Source of the DNA: Acetobacter farinalis
Lineage (GTDB): Bacteria; Pseudomonadota; Alphaproteobacteria; Acetobacterales; Acetobacteraceae
DNA: 64,000 nucleotides
NCBI RefSeq assembly: GCF_011516935.1
Contig: NZ_WOTF01000001.1
Coordinates: forward strand, 496,001 to 560,000
Direction of reading: 5' to 3'
In this document: in pieces, positions 35,397 to 46,129 of the stretch
Numbering within the stretch: the stretch's first letter is position 1
How the letters are laid out: every line of letters starts with the position of its first letter
The notes under the pieces: model-generated
Seen by the model: only the letters and a program-made list of their open reading frames with translations
Told to the model about the DNA's origin: nothing
Database searches by the model: none
Program-made: the position numbers and the translations under genes

Positions 35397-38300
35397 CTAG
35401 TCCTGTTGCTCAGCCATGGCGGCTGCGCGGGCAAGATCAACCGACAGAACGCGACTCACCCCGCGCTCCTGCATGGTGACGCCAAAAAGATGGTCCATAT
35501 GAGCCATGGTCAGTTGATGGTGAGTGACAACCAGAAAACGGGTTCCTGCTTCTGTAACCATGTCCCCCAGAAGGGAACTGAAACGTCCGACATTCGCATC
35601 GTCAAGAGGTGCGTCAACTTCGTCGAGGACGCAAACGGGAGCTGGATTACAGCGAAATACTGCAAAAATCAATGAAAGAGCGGTTAAAGCCTGTTCACCT
35701 CCCGAAAGAAGGGAGAGAGTCGCCAGCTTTTTGCCCGGTGGCTGGGCATAGATTTCAAGCCCGGCTTCAAGAGGATCATCACTCCCCACAAGGCCCAGAT
35801 GCGCCCGCCCGCCTCCGAACATGCGGGAGAAGAGGGACTGAAAATGCTGGTCCACCTGCGTGAAAACCGCCATCAGGCGTTCCCGGCCTTCCTTGTTCAG
35901 GGAGCCGATGGAACCACGCAGGCGCGCAATGGCGGATTCAAGATCCGCAATTTCAGCTGCCAGTGTATTGGCTTGCCCGGAGGCTTCTTCCGCTTCTATT
36001 TCCGCCCGCAGGTTGACCGGCCCCATTTCTTCCCGCTCACGCGTCAGGCGGGAGATCTTGCGGCGGAGGGAGCTTTCCGCCGCTTCTGTCAGATCTGTGG
36101 TGGGGTGATGGGGTGGTGCGGGGTTCTCGGCCAGAAGTTGGTCCAGAATGGCCTTGGCCTGCTCGCTCCGGCCTTCGGCCTTCAGCAGGTTTTCCCGCGC
36201 GGTGGTGAGCTGTGCCTCGGTCCTGCGGCGCTGTTCCGTGGCTTCGGCCAATGCGGTTTCTGCATCCGTGCGGGCTTTATCAGCTTCAGCATAGGCGGCT
36301 TCGGCTTCGGTCAGGGCCTGAAGCGTGTTTTTCTTCAGCCGTTCCGCTTCTGCCGGAAGTTCCGAGACGGTCTGATGCTCCGTGCGGGCGGCGTCCAGCC
36401 GGGCCTGTGCGTGGGCCAGGTCTGTCCGGGCGGACGCGGCCCGTGTTGTCCAGTCCTGCAAGGCAGCATCCAGAGAGGCCAGGCGGTTGGCCAGAGTGGC
36501 CTTTTCCGCATGAAGGGCGGCGCGCAGTTCGCGCACCTGCTCCAGCTCCGCTGTCAGGCTGCCGCGCTGTTCCCGCAGGCTTTCCAGATCGGCTTCACCA
36601 GTCTCCGGCAGCGCGGCGGAGGCCTCGTCCCGCAGGGTGAGGGCGCGGGCCTTGCGCTCTTCCGCCTCGGTCTGCTCGGCCTGAAGCGTGTGCAGGCGCG
36701 GGGTGAGGGCCGCCAGACGTGCGCGTAGTTCGAGCGAGAGTTCCTGCAGTTTCTGGTGCTGCTGTATGGCGTCCTGCGCCGCGGCTTCCGTCTGGGTAGC
36801 GGTGTGTTCTGCCGCGCGGCAGGCGGCTTCGGCTTCGGTCTGGCGGGCTTGGGCGGCGTGCAGGGTGGCTTCAATCTGCTGGTCGGCCTGCCCGGCGGCA
36901 AGGCGGCTTTCCAGATCAGCCACCGTACCTTCCTCTGCCGCCAGATCCTGCCGCAGGCGGTCACGTTCGGGCAGCAGGGTTTCCAGCCGCGCGCTGGCGG
37001 TGGCCTGCTGGTTTTCCGCGCGGGTGAGAGCGTCCTGCGCTGTGCGGAGGGCCTGCTCGGCAGTTTTCAGAGCCGTGCGGGCCTGTTGTTCGGCCTGCTG
37101 GGCGGCGGTGTCCTGCTGGCGGGCCTGATCCAGAGCGGCTTTCAGGGATTCTGCCTGCGGCAGAGCCTCCCGGGTGGCCGTGGCCGTGGCGAGTGCGGCC
37201 TCGGCGTCCAGACGCGCGGCTGTGGCGCGTTCCTGCTGTGGGCGTAGGCCATCCAGCCGCGCGCGGGAGGCCGCATGGCGGCGCTCAAGGTCCGCTTCCT
37301 GCGTGCGGGCCTGTTGCAGGGCCTGTTCCAGCTTTGCGCGCTGGCTGCGCTGCTCCGCGGCCTGCTGTTCCATGTCCCGCTGGGCGGCCGCGGCTGCGGT
37401 GGCAGCCTGTTCCGCTGCCGGGAGGTCAGCCTGAAGAGTGGCAATCCGCTGTTCTGTTTCTTTGAGAATACGGCGCTGTCCAAGGCGACGGGTGGCGGCA
37501 TCGGGCTCCCCGCCGCGTGCATAGAACCCATCCCAGCGCCACAGGTCCCCCCGGAGGGAGACAAGGCTTTGCCCCGGCATGAGGGAGGCCTGTAAGGCGT
37601 GGCCATCCACGCCCTCTGGCAGCAGGCCGATGCGGCCCAGAATGCGGTTCAGGGCCTCCGGGGCTGTCATATGGGCCTTGAGAGGCACAGCACCACCCGG
37701 CAGCGCGGGCTGCTCGGGCAGGGCGGGCAGCGTGTGCCAGCCACGGGCGGCTTTGTCCGCCACCGGGGCATCCAGCCCTTCAGAAAGGGCTGCGGCCAGA
37801 GCGGCTTCATACCCTTCCGGAATATCCATCCGGGCAGAGACGGGTTCTTCCGTTCCGGCGTCTTCCGTGCCCAGCGCCTGCGCAAGCCCGTCCGCCTGCG
37901 CCTGAAGGCGGGTGAGTTCCGTGCGGAGCGTGTTGTGGTGCGCAAGTGCGTCGTTATGCGTGGTTTTCAGGTCCGCCAGAGCCGTTTCGGCCTGAGTGAG
38001 TGCCTCCGCTACGGCGCGAAGCTGGTCTTCCTGCGTTCTCCGCCGGGCCTGTGCGTCCTGAAGTGTGGCATCGGGGATGGCTTCGGCCTGTGCCTGCGTC
38101 AGCCCGCGTGTCAGGGTTTCCTCTTCCTGACGCGCACGATGCAGGGCTGTCTGCGCTGCGGTGAACGCTGCCTCTGCCGCCTTGCGGTGGCTTTCGTGGT
38201 CCTGAAAGGTACGGCTGGCCTGTGTCAGCGCCGCAGAGGTTTCCCGCCGGGTGCTGTCGGCCTCTTCCAGCGCCCGTATGGCGGCCTGATGCGCGGCGGC

Positions 38301-39923
38301 GGCCTGTTCCGCTTTTTCCCGCAGGGCCTGAAGGGCGGCGTCTTCCAGCAGGGCGCCCTGTGTTTCAGCATGGCGTGCTTCAAGGCGGGACAGATCAGCC
38401 CGGAGGGTGTTCAGCTTCGCACGGGTGCGGTCCAGAGCTTTGCGGGTTTCGGCCTGTGTCTGGCGGGCGTTTTCCGCATCGTTCCGCACGATGGAGAGGG
38501 CAACGCTGGATTCGGAGCGGGCGCGGTCTGCGTCCTCAAAGGCTGTGCGGGCCGCTGCCTGTGCCGCGCGAGCGTCCTGCACGGCGAGAGTTGCTGCCGC
38601 CATGCTCTCCTCGGAGGGCATACGGTCCTTCAGGGCGTTCAGTTCCGCCTCAAGGGTGGCAACGGCGTCCGAGGCCCGGGCCAGCAAGGCAGTTGCGGCT
38701 TCCAGTTCCTCCGTTGCGCGGTCCCTGCGTGCGCGGGCGGCGGCCAGAGTTTCTGTCTGGTGCGCGAGTGTACGCTCGCTTTCTGCCAGTGCTGCGCTCA
38801 GTTCGGCCTGGCGGGTTTCTGCTTCCGCGGCGCGGAGCGGGAGGGAGGCTTCCGCGGCCTCGGCTTCCGCCTTTTCCGCCTTCAGCCGCTCCAGCGTGCG
38901 GGTGGCGTCTTCCTCGCGGGTCTGGGCGGCAGCGTAATCGGCTTCATGCTGCTGGAGGCGGTCTGCCGCACTGCGGGCTTGCGCGGCGGCGCGTTCTTCT
39001 TCCCGAGTGACCCCTTCCGCCGTTACACGGCACCGTTCCAGAACCGTGCGGGCTTCATCCGCACGGGTGCGGATGGCGGGTAGTTTCTGGTTGGCTTCAA
39101 ATTCTGCAACCACCGCGCTTTCGGCGGCTTCTTCATGCTCTGTCAGGGCATGGCGGGCGCGGGTGGCTGTTTCAATGGCGTGTGCCACGGCCTGCCGGGC
39201 CCGGGCGTGGAGCACGGCCAGCAATTCTGTCTCGGCTTCCCGCAGGGCGGAGGAGAGTTCCCGATAGCGCCCGGCCTCGCGGGATTGTTCGGCCAGCCCG
39301 CCCAGCCGCGCTTCCAGTTGCTGGCGCAGGTCTTCAGCGCGGGTCAGATTGCTTTCTGTGGCGCGGAGCTTGAGTTCCGCTTCATGCCTGCGGGCATGGA
39401 GGCCGGTAATGCCCGCGGCTTCTTCCAGAATGGAGCGGCGTTCTTCCGGTCTGGCCCCCACCAGCATGGCCACCCGACCCTGACTGACCATGGCGGAGGA
39501 ACGCGCACCCGAGGCGAGATCCGCAAACAGGGTCTGCACATCCCGCGCGCGGGCGGGCTTGCCGTTTATCCGGTATTCACTGCCGGAGCCGCGTTCGGCC
39601 CGGCGGGTGATCTGGAGTTCATCCTGATCCGCAAAGGCTGCGGGGCCACGGCCCTGCGTGCCTTCGAGCGTGACGGTGACTTCCGCCAGAGAGCGGGCAG
39701 CCCGGCCCGTGGTGCCGGCAAAAATCAGATCATCCATTTCTCCGCCGCGCAGGGAGCGGGCGGAGGATTCCCCCATCACCCAGCGCAGGGCTTCCACCAC
39801 GTTGGATTTGCCGCAGCCGTTCGGGCCCACAATGCCGGTCAGGCCGGGGAGAATTTCCACGGTGACGGGATCGGCAAAGCTTTTGAACCCGGCAATCCGC
39901 AAGCGAACAAAACGAACTGTCAT
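35397..39923 (-). CDS. smc: Chromosome segregation protein SMC, long-armed
   Basis: An ABC-type ATPase that organises and segregates the chromosome. At 1508 residues it is about 300 longer than most bacterial SMCs. The N-terminal head has Walker A (GPNGCGKS, residues 33-40); the hinge lies at roughly 690-810 (MDIPEGYEAALAAALSEGLD onward); the C-terminal head has the signature LSLLSGGEQALTALSLIF near 1400 and Walker B VCVLDEVDAPLDD. The arms between are alanine-, glutamate- and glutamine-rich coiled coil of about 500 residues each, both longer than usual by a similar amount. No scpA/scpB nearby. It follows dsbA after 35 bases. Confidence 0.96.
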   Translation of the reverse strand: MTVRFVRLRIAGFKSFADPVTVEILPGLTGIVGPNGCGKSNVVEALRWVMGESSARSLRGGEMDDLIFAGTTGRAARSLAEVTVTLEGTQGRGPAAFADQDELQITRRAERGSGSEYRINGKPARARDVQTLFADLASGARSSAMVSQGRVAMLVGARPEERRSILEEAAGITGLHARRHEAELKLRATESNLTRAEDLRQQLEARLGGLAEQSREAGRYRELSSALREAETELLAVLHARARQAVAHAIETATRARHALTEHEEAAESAVVAEFEANQKLPAIRTRADEARTVLERCRVTAEGVTREEERAAAQARSAADRLQQHEADYAAAQTREEDATRTLERLKAEKAEAEAAEASLPLRAAEAETRQAELSAALAESERTLAHQTETLAAARARRDRATEELEAATALLARASDAVATLEAELNALKDRMPSEESMAAATLAVQDARAAQAAARTAFEDADRARSESSVALSIVRNDAENARQTQAETRKALDRTRAKLNTLRADLSRLEARHAETQGALLEDAALQALREKAEQAAAAHQAAIRALEEADSTRRETSAALTQASRTFQDHESHRKAAEAAFTAAQTALHRARQEEETLTRGLTQAQAEAIPDATLQDAQARRRTQEDQLRAVAEALTQAETALADLKTTHNDALAHHNTLRTELTRLQAQADGLAQALGTEDAGTEEPVSARMDIPEGYEAALAAALSEGLDAPVADKAARGWHTLPALPEQPALPGGAVPLKAHMTAPEALNRILGRIGLLPEGVDGHALQASLMPGQSLVSLRGDLWRWDGFYARGGEPDAATRRLGQRRILKETEQRIATLQADLPAAEQAATAAAAAQRDMEQQAAEQRSQRAKLEQALQQARTQEADLERRHAASRARLDGLRPQQERATAARLDAEAALATATATREALPQAESLKAALDQARQQDTAAQQAEQQARTALKTAEQALRTAQDALTRAENQQATASARLETLLPERDRLRQDLAAEEGTVADLESRLAAGQADQQIEATLHAAQARQTEAEAACRAAEHTATQTEAAAQDAIQQHQKLQELSLELRARLAALTPRLHTLQAEQTEAEERKARALTLRDEASAALPETGEADLESLREQRGSLTAELEQVRELRAALHAEKATLANRLASLDAALQDWTTRAASARTDLAHAQARLDAARTEHQTVSELPAEAERLKKNTLQALTEAEAAYAEADKARTDAETALAEATEQRRRTEAQLTTARENLLKAEGRSEQAKAILDQLLAENPAPPHHPTTDLTEAAESSLRRKISRLTREREEMGPVNLRAEIEAEEASGQANTLAAEIADLESAIARLRGSIGSLNKEGRERLMAVFTQVDQHFQSLFSRMFGGGRAHLGLVGSDDPLEAGLEIYAQPPGKKLATLSLLSGGEQALTALSLIFAVFRCNPAPVCVLDEVDAPLDDANVGRFSSLLGDMVTEAGTRFLVVTHHQLTMAHMDHLFGVTMQERGVSRVLSVDLARAAAMAEQQD

Positions 39924-39958
39924 GGAGAAACGGGCTTACCGCAGGCTGAGAGAGGCTG

Positions 39959-40585
39959 TCAGCTTGCGTCTGCCAGAGCCTTGGTGAAGGCTTCGTATGT
40001 CATGTCGTTCGAGATCTGCACCTTGTTGTTGAAACGGAAAGTGGGCGTGGAATCGAAATGATACTTGTCCTGCGCTTCCGTCTGCTGGGAGAGGATGAAC
40101 TGCATGAGCTGCTGGTCAGCCACGGTTTTATCAAACACATCCGCGGGCATACCGGCGAAGGCTGCCATTTTTTTCAGGGCTTCCAGCGGGCTGCTGTCAC
40201 GCACATAGGCCCAGCGGTCCAGACTGGCGAGCAGGGAGGCCGTAAACGGTTCATAACGTTCCGGCGGCAGGGTGCGGGCCACCATGGCGGCAACCGTTGC
40301 AAGCTGGTCTGTGGGGAAATCATGGAAGACGTAACGGATTTTCCCGGTGTCGATCAGGTTTTTCTTGACCAGCGGAAAGGTGTTTTCAGAAAAATGGGCG
40401 CAGTGAATGCAGGTGAGGGAGAACCATTCTTCCACCACCAGCTTTGCGTTCGGGTCACCCAGTTCACGCGTGGCCATGCGTGGGTCCGCCCCAGCGGCGG
40501 GAGCGGCAAAAGCCAGACCATGCGTTGCCGTTGCGGCCAGAGCCGTGCCTGCGGTGACAAGGAGTGAGCGGCGGGAAAAGGACAT
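39959..40585 (-). CDS. DsbA-like thioredoxin-fold protein with Tat signal
   Basis: A periplasmic thiol:disulfide oxidoreductase of the DsbA/BdbD group, 208 residues. The N-terminus SFSRRSLLVTAGTALAATA has a twin-arginine motif and hydrophobic stretch ending near AFA-AP, so export by the Tat system is likely, which is unusual for a DsbA. The active site is LTCIHCAHF with Cys59 and Cys62. ATG 40585 is preferred; the frame open to 40660 overlaps the end of corC. Same-strand neighbours are corC upstream and smc downstream. Confidence 0.88.
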   Translation of the reverse strand: MSFSRRSLLVTAGTALAATATHGLAFAAPAAGADPRMATRELGDPNAKLVVEEWFSLTCIHCAHFSENTFPLVKKNLIDTGKIRYVFHDFPTDQLATVAAMVARTLPPERYEPFTASLLASLDRWAYVRDSSPLEALKKMAAFAGMPADVFDKTVADQQLMQFILSQQTEAQDKYHFDSTPTFRFNNKVQISNDMTYEAFTKALADAS

Positions 40586-40656
40586 CGGAAATCCTGGCTC
40601 CGTTACAGGTGAGACTGATCTGAAGTTTAAGGGATGGCGGCAGAACACCTCGTCCG

Positions 40657-41601
40657 TCAAGACGTGCGCTGGCTCCCGGCGTCGCTCTCCCCCTCGCCGG
40701 GGGTGGGTTCCGCCGCGTTGGGCAGTTTGCGCACCCGCACCCGGCGGATATGCCGTGCATCGGCATCCAGCACCCGGAAGACATAGCCGTTTTCGTGTGT
40801 GAGCACTTCTCCGCGGGTCGGGACGTGGCCGGCCATGCGGAACACCAGCCCGCCGATGGTCTCGATTTCCGCTTCCTTTTCCGAAGGCGTGAGAATCGCG
40901 CCCACCTTCTGCTCAAATTCCTGTACCGGGCAGCGGGCATCCACATCATAGGTGCCGTCCGGCCGCTCCGTGATCATGGTCACGGCGGGTTCATCGTGCT
41001 CGTCCGCAATATCGCCCACAATGGTTTCAATCAGGTCTTCAATCGTGACCAGACCGTCCACGCCGCCATATTCATCAATCACCAGAGCCAGATGTGTCTG
41101 CCGTTGGCGCATTTGCAGCATCAGGTCCATCACCGGGATCTGTGGCGCGATCATCAGAGGCTGGCGGAGCAGGGGTTCGATATTGAACGCCTCGCTGGTG
41201 CCGACATAGGCGATCAGATCCTTCACATGGATCATGCCCACAATATCATCGAGCTGATTGCGATAGACCGGCATGCGGGAATGGTTTTCCCGGCGCATCA
41301 TGGCCAGCGCGTCATCCAGACTGATGGTGACAGGCATGGCGATAATATCCGGGCGCGGGATCATCACATCATCAGCGGAGATATTCCGCAGGCGCAGGAT
41401 ATTGGCAATCAGCACACGTTCCTGCCGGTCCAGTTCGGGCTGTTCGCCTTCGGGCGTTTCCGACTCGTTGGCAGCCTGCTGCACCAGTGCCGCGATGGAA
41501 CTACGCAGGCCCGGCGGGGGCTTCTTCCGGCCGAAAAAGGAGAACAGGCTCCGGCCCGGTGTTTCCGGCCCTTCGGATCGCGTGGTCTCGTGCTCGCTCA
41601 T
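40657..41601 (-). CDS. corC: CorC/HlyC-family CBS-domain protein
   Basis: A 314-residue cytoplasmic protein with two CBS domains (MIPRPDIIAMPVTISLDDAL and the second around QTHLALVIDEYGGVDGLVTI) and a C-terminal CorC/HlyC domain (ETIGGLVFRMAGHVPTRGE). It lacks the DUF21 membrane domain. CorC is implicated in magnesium/cobalt efflux; the ybeZ-ybeY-corC order is classical. ATG 41601 overlaps the ybeY stop by four bases (ATGA) and is preferred to 41616. Confidence 0.9.
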   Translation of the reverse strand: MSEHETTRSEGPETPGRSLFSFFGRKKPPPGLRSSIAALVQQAANESETPEGEQPELDRQERVLIANILRLRNISADDVMIPRPDIIAMPVTISLDDALAMMRRENHSRMPVYRNQLDDIVGMIHVKDLIAYVGTSEAFNIEPLLRQPLMIAPQIPVMDLMLQMRQRQTHLALVIDEYGGVDGLVTIEDLIETIVGDIADEHDEPAVTMITERPDGTYDVDARCPVQEFEQKVGAILTPSEKEAEIETIGGLVFRMAGHVPTRGEVLTHENGYVFRVLDADARHIRRVRVRKLPNAAEPTPGEGESDAGSQRTS

Positions 41602-42120
41602 GCCCGTGGTTTCCATGGGTTTGGAATGTGCAGCCGGGAGAGCAGGCGCCCTTCCAGCATTTCCATTTCGCGGGCTTCTCCCGCCTGATGATGATCATAC
41701 CCGGCCAGATGCAGGCTGCCGTGAATGATCAGATGCGCCAGATGATGGCTGACAGGCTTGCGCGCCTGGCGGGCTTCACGCAGCACGGTTTCCAGAGCGA
41801 GAATGATATCTCCGCCGGGAATGCCCGGGGGCGGATCAAATGTCAGAACATTGGTGGGGCGGTGCTTGCCGCGGTGCTGGCCGTTGAGCACACGCACCAC
41901 GCGGTCTGTTGAAAGGACAACACTGCCGGGCTGCCTGCCGTAGCCCGCGCAGGCGGCAAGGGCGCGCCGCACCAGCTTTTCCGGGGCTGGCACGTAACAG
42001 CGCCAGCGCCGGTCCTCTGTCAGGATTTCGGGCGTTTCTTCAAACGCGTGTGATGGGAAAAGACCTGACGCAACAAGACTTTCCGGGTCAGCCACGTTCG
42101 GGGAATGAACGTGGCCTGTA

Positions 42121-42137
<17 letters not shown>
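41598..42137 (-). CDS. ybeY: Endoribonuclease YbeY
   Basis: A zinc-dependent single-strand RNase for 16S rRNA 3' maturation and ribosome quality control, 179 residues. The metal site HLIIHGSLHLAGYDHH carries three histidines, and VLNGQHRGKHRPTNVLTF is the conserved upstream part. ATG 42137 has AGGAG five bases upstream and lies 17 bases inside the ybeZ end, which supports coupling; the frame open to 42278 is rejected. Confidence 0.94.
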
Positions 42138-43238
<1,101 letters not shown>

Positions 43239-43242
<4 letters not shown>

Positions 43243-44675
43243 GCGTAAACTTTCTCCTCTTCCAGAACGCCATTCAGCGAATTGGTAAGCCGTTCAGTAA
43301 TACGGACAGGCAGTTCCTGACCAATCAGATCTGGCGTGCCGGTGACATGCACCGGCTGAAGCCAGGGGGAGCGCCCGGAAATCTGGCCCGGCTTGCGCCC
43401 TTCCGATGTGAACAGGACAGGCACGGTCTGCCCCACGAGCGACTGGTTGAACGCATCCTGCTGTTCCCGCAGCAGGGCCTGCAGGGCTTGCAGGCGGGCG
43501 TCTTTCACGTCTTCAGGCACCTGTAACGGCGCACCGGCGGCAGGTGTTCCGGGCCGGGGGGAGTATTTGAAGGAATAGGCCTGCGCGAAGGTTACATCCC
43601 GCACCAGTTGCATGGTGGCTTCAAAATCCTCATCCGTCTCGCCCGGATGGCCGACAATGAAGTCCGATGAAAGAGCGAGGTCCGGCCGCGCCTCGTGCAG
43701 CTTCCGGACAATCTCGCGGTAGTCATCCGCCGTGTGGCCACGGTTCATGGCCCGCAGGATCTTGTCGGAGCCGGATTGCACGGGCAGGTGCAGGAACGGC
43801 ATGAGGGCCGGAATATCCCGATGCGCGGCAATCAGGGCCGCATCCATATCACGCGGGTGGGATGTGGCGTAACGGATGCGGTTCAGGCCCGGAATGGCCG
43901 CCAGTGCTTCGGCCAGTTGTGCCAGCCCCCACACATCACCCTGCGGGCCGGCGCCATGATAGGCGTTCACATTCTGCCCGAGCAGGCTGATCTCCCGCAC
44001 GCCGCTTTCCACCATGCGGCGGGCTTCCGCCAGAACGGACGCAACCGGCCGGCTGACTTCCGCCCCGCGTGTGTAGGGCACCACGCAGAAGGAGCAGAAC
44101 TTGTCACACCCTTCCTGAATGGTGAGGAAAGCGGTGAGGTTCCCCGGTGTCTGCGGTGCGGCGGCATCGGGCAGGAAGTCAAACTTCTGCTCCGCGGGGA
44201 AATCCGTCTCGATCACGGCACCACCGGCGCGGGCGGCGCGGGCCACCATTTCCGGCAGGCGATGATAGGTCTGCGGGCCGAGCACGATATCCACATAGGG
44301 TGCGCGAGCCAGAATTTCCTGCCCTTCGGCCTGCGCCACGCAGCCTGCGACCGCAATAATGGTCTGCTCACCGTGTGCTGTGCGCTCGTCCTTGATTTTC
44401 CTCAGCCGCCCCAGTTCGGAAAAGACCTTCTCGGCGGCCCGGTCCCGGATGTGGCAGGTGTTGAGAATGATCATGTCCGCCGCCTCGGGCGTTTCCACCG
44501 GCTGATAACCCAGCGGGCGCAGGACATCGCTCATGCGGGCGCTGTCATACACATTCATCTGGCAGCCCCATGTGATGACATGAAGACCACGTGCGGGCAG
44601 ACCACGTGCGGGCGAGGGGGAAGAGGGGGGAAGTCCAGTCATGGCAGCAGTGGTTCCGGCACACCGCAGGCCCAT
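43239..44675 (-). CDS. miaB: tRNA-2-methylthio-N6-dimethylallyladenosine synthase
   Basis: A radical-SAM enzyme that thiomethylates A37 of tRNAs reading UNN codons. The N-terminal methylthiotransferase domain begins [13 protein letters not shown] and carries three cluster cysteines (also LNTCHI and AVAGCVAQ). The radical SAM motif is [17 protein letters not shown], and a TRAM-like C-terminal domain binds tRNA. The frame begins at 44675, but the conserved protein starts near residue 31; ATG 44642 is an alternative. It heads the coupled run miaB-ybeZ-ybeY-corC. Confidence 0.95.
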
Positions 44676-44769
44676 TCCTTACGGCAGGAGGAGGGAATCA
44701 GGCGAGCGGGGCCTGAGGTCAAGAGTCTTTTCCGCTGGCAGAGGGCAGATACACCATAAAAAGGAGTCC

Positions 44770-45915
44770 TCACCGGTTCTTCAGGTATGAAGCAAAACGC
44801 GGGGCCACTCTGTCAAGCAGAGGTTTTGTGACACGGGATTTATTACAGGGCAGTTCCGCAGGATCACACCGGCCGGGCTGGATAACCGGGGTCTGGTTCT
44901 GGCGCAGTTCCGCAGCGCCTCGGGCCACGGCATGCCATGCGGCCTGAGCCAGCGCCTTCCGGCTGGGGAAGAGTTCCGGGTCCAGCGGTTCATGCAGCAC
45001 CACCGTGGCCCGGGAGGCATGCCACTGGGCAAGCTGCCAGAGGTGGGGGCCGAGATCCATATCTCCGTACCAGGCAAAAACAGGCCGCCGCCGCCGGACC
45101 ACGGGCAGGCCTTCCAGCTTATCATACACAATGGAGATCGGCTGGATGATGGGGGACATGCCCGGTGCGTAAACTACCGGCAGCGCGCTTTTTTCACCCT
45201 CAGGCAGCCGGGGCAGTTTTGCGATGGCGAAAAACGCGGACATGAAGGGTAGCACGCGGGAGCCATCAGAGGATGTGCCCTCGGGGAAGAGAACCAGATT
45301 GTCCCCCTCCACCATGCGGCGGATCATCAGGTCACGCTCACGCCCGGTGGTGCTACGCTGGCGGCTGACAAAAATGGTGCGGCCGATTTTTGAGACCAGC
45401 CCCATGACAGGCCAGTTCTCGATATCTCCCTTGGCCACGAAAACAGACGGCAGAAGCTTGCCCAGAACCAGAACATCCAGCCATGTGGAATGGTTGGAGA
45501 TATAAATAACCGGGCGTTCCCCCCGTGCGCGGGCGCGTGCGCCGCCAACCGTGCCAGCCCGCTTGCCAATAACCCGGATACGCAGGCCAAGCAGTTTGCA
45601 CAGGATGCTCCAGATGACACGCGTCCAGCGGATCTTGACGGTGCCGGGCACCAGCAGGAGGCAGGCTTCAAACCCGACAGAAAGCGGAACCCACACGGCA
45701 ATGGCCCCAAGCCGCAGGACTGCCCGCGCCTGATTGCCAAAGCGGCAGCAAGTCGCAACCCATTCCGGAAGCGGGGAGAGAAACACGCCTCCCGGCTGGC
45801 CGGGTGCTCCGGCGATGGGGGGCAGAGGCGGGGAGGCGCGCTTCATGATCTTGCCCCGGCCACGCACAGGCAGGGGGTGGGCTTGCTGCAGGAATGGAGA
45901 ATCATAGGCTCTCAT
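44770..45915 (-). CDS. plsC: Lysophospholipid acyltransferase, PlsC type
   Basis: An inner-membrane enzyme that adds an acyl chain to lysophosphatidic acid. The HX4D-type motif is ISNHSTWLD and the second motif is LFPEGTSSDGSRVLPF; a hydrophobic region (RLGAIAVWVPLSVGFEACLL) precedes them. The start is uncertain: ATG 45915 or ATG 45846 fit the family, while the open frame to 46041 does not. The C-terminal 60 or so residues are basic and unusual. It is followed by miaB after 95 bases. Confidence 0.87.
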   Translation of the reverse strand: MRAYDSPFLQQAHPLPVRGRGKIMKRASPPLPPIAGAPGQPGGVFLSPLPEWVATCCRFGNQARAVLRLGAIAVWVPLSVGFEACLLLVPGTVKIRWTRVIWSILCKLLGLRIRVIGKRAGTVGGARARARGERPVIYISNHSTWLDVLVLGKLLPSVFVAKGDIENWPVMGLVSKIGRTIFVSRQRSTTGRERDLMIRRMVEGDNLVLFPEGTSSDGSRVLPFMSAFFAIAKLPRLPEGEKSALPVVYAPGMSPIIQPISIVYDKLEGLPVVRRRRPVFAWYGDMDLGPHLWQLAQWHASRATVVLHEPLDPELFPSRKALAQAAWHAVARGAAELRQNQTPVIQPGRCDPAELPCNKSRVTKPLLDRVAPRFASYLKNR

Positions 45916-46060
45916 AACGCGAACTGAGCCGGTCGGACAATCGTGCTTCGCAAGTGCTGCGCAAGATGGCACAAGAGAATACGGAGTGTACTGATCCAAA
46001 AGCCTGAAAGTGATCTCATTTTCGTCATGGTGGTGGAGCACAATACGAACAGTACGACGA

Positions 46061-46073
46061 AATGTGACACATT
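46061..46073. promoter_or_regulatory. 13-bp palindrome between plsC and tamA
   Basis: AATGTG-A-CACATT is a perfect 13-base dyad in the gap between divergent plsC and tamA. It could be an operator for one or both, or chance; there is no second copy nearby. Confidence 0.3.
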
Positions 46074-46129
46074 AAGAGGCAGGGTAAGCGTGTGAGGGTG
46101 AAAAGCGGGTTGGGCGGAGGTGCGTGCAG

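Noticed and set aside
37599-39083. 494-residue plus-strand frame inside smc
   Set aside because: Antisense shadow of the SMC coiled coil; composition rich in Gly, Cys and Arg and no recognisable domain.
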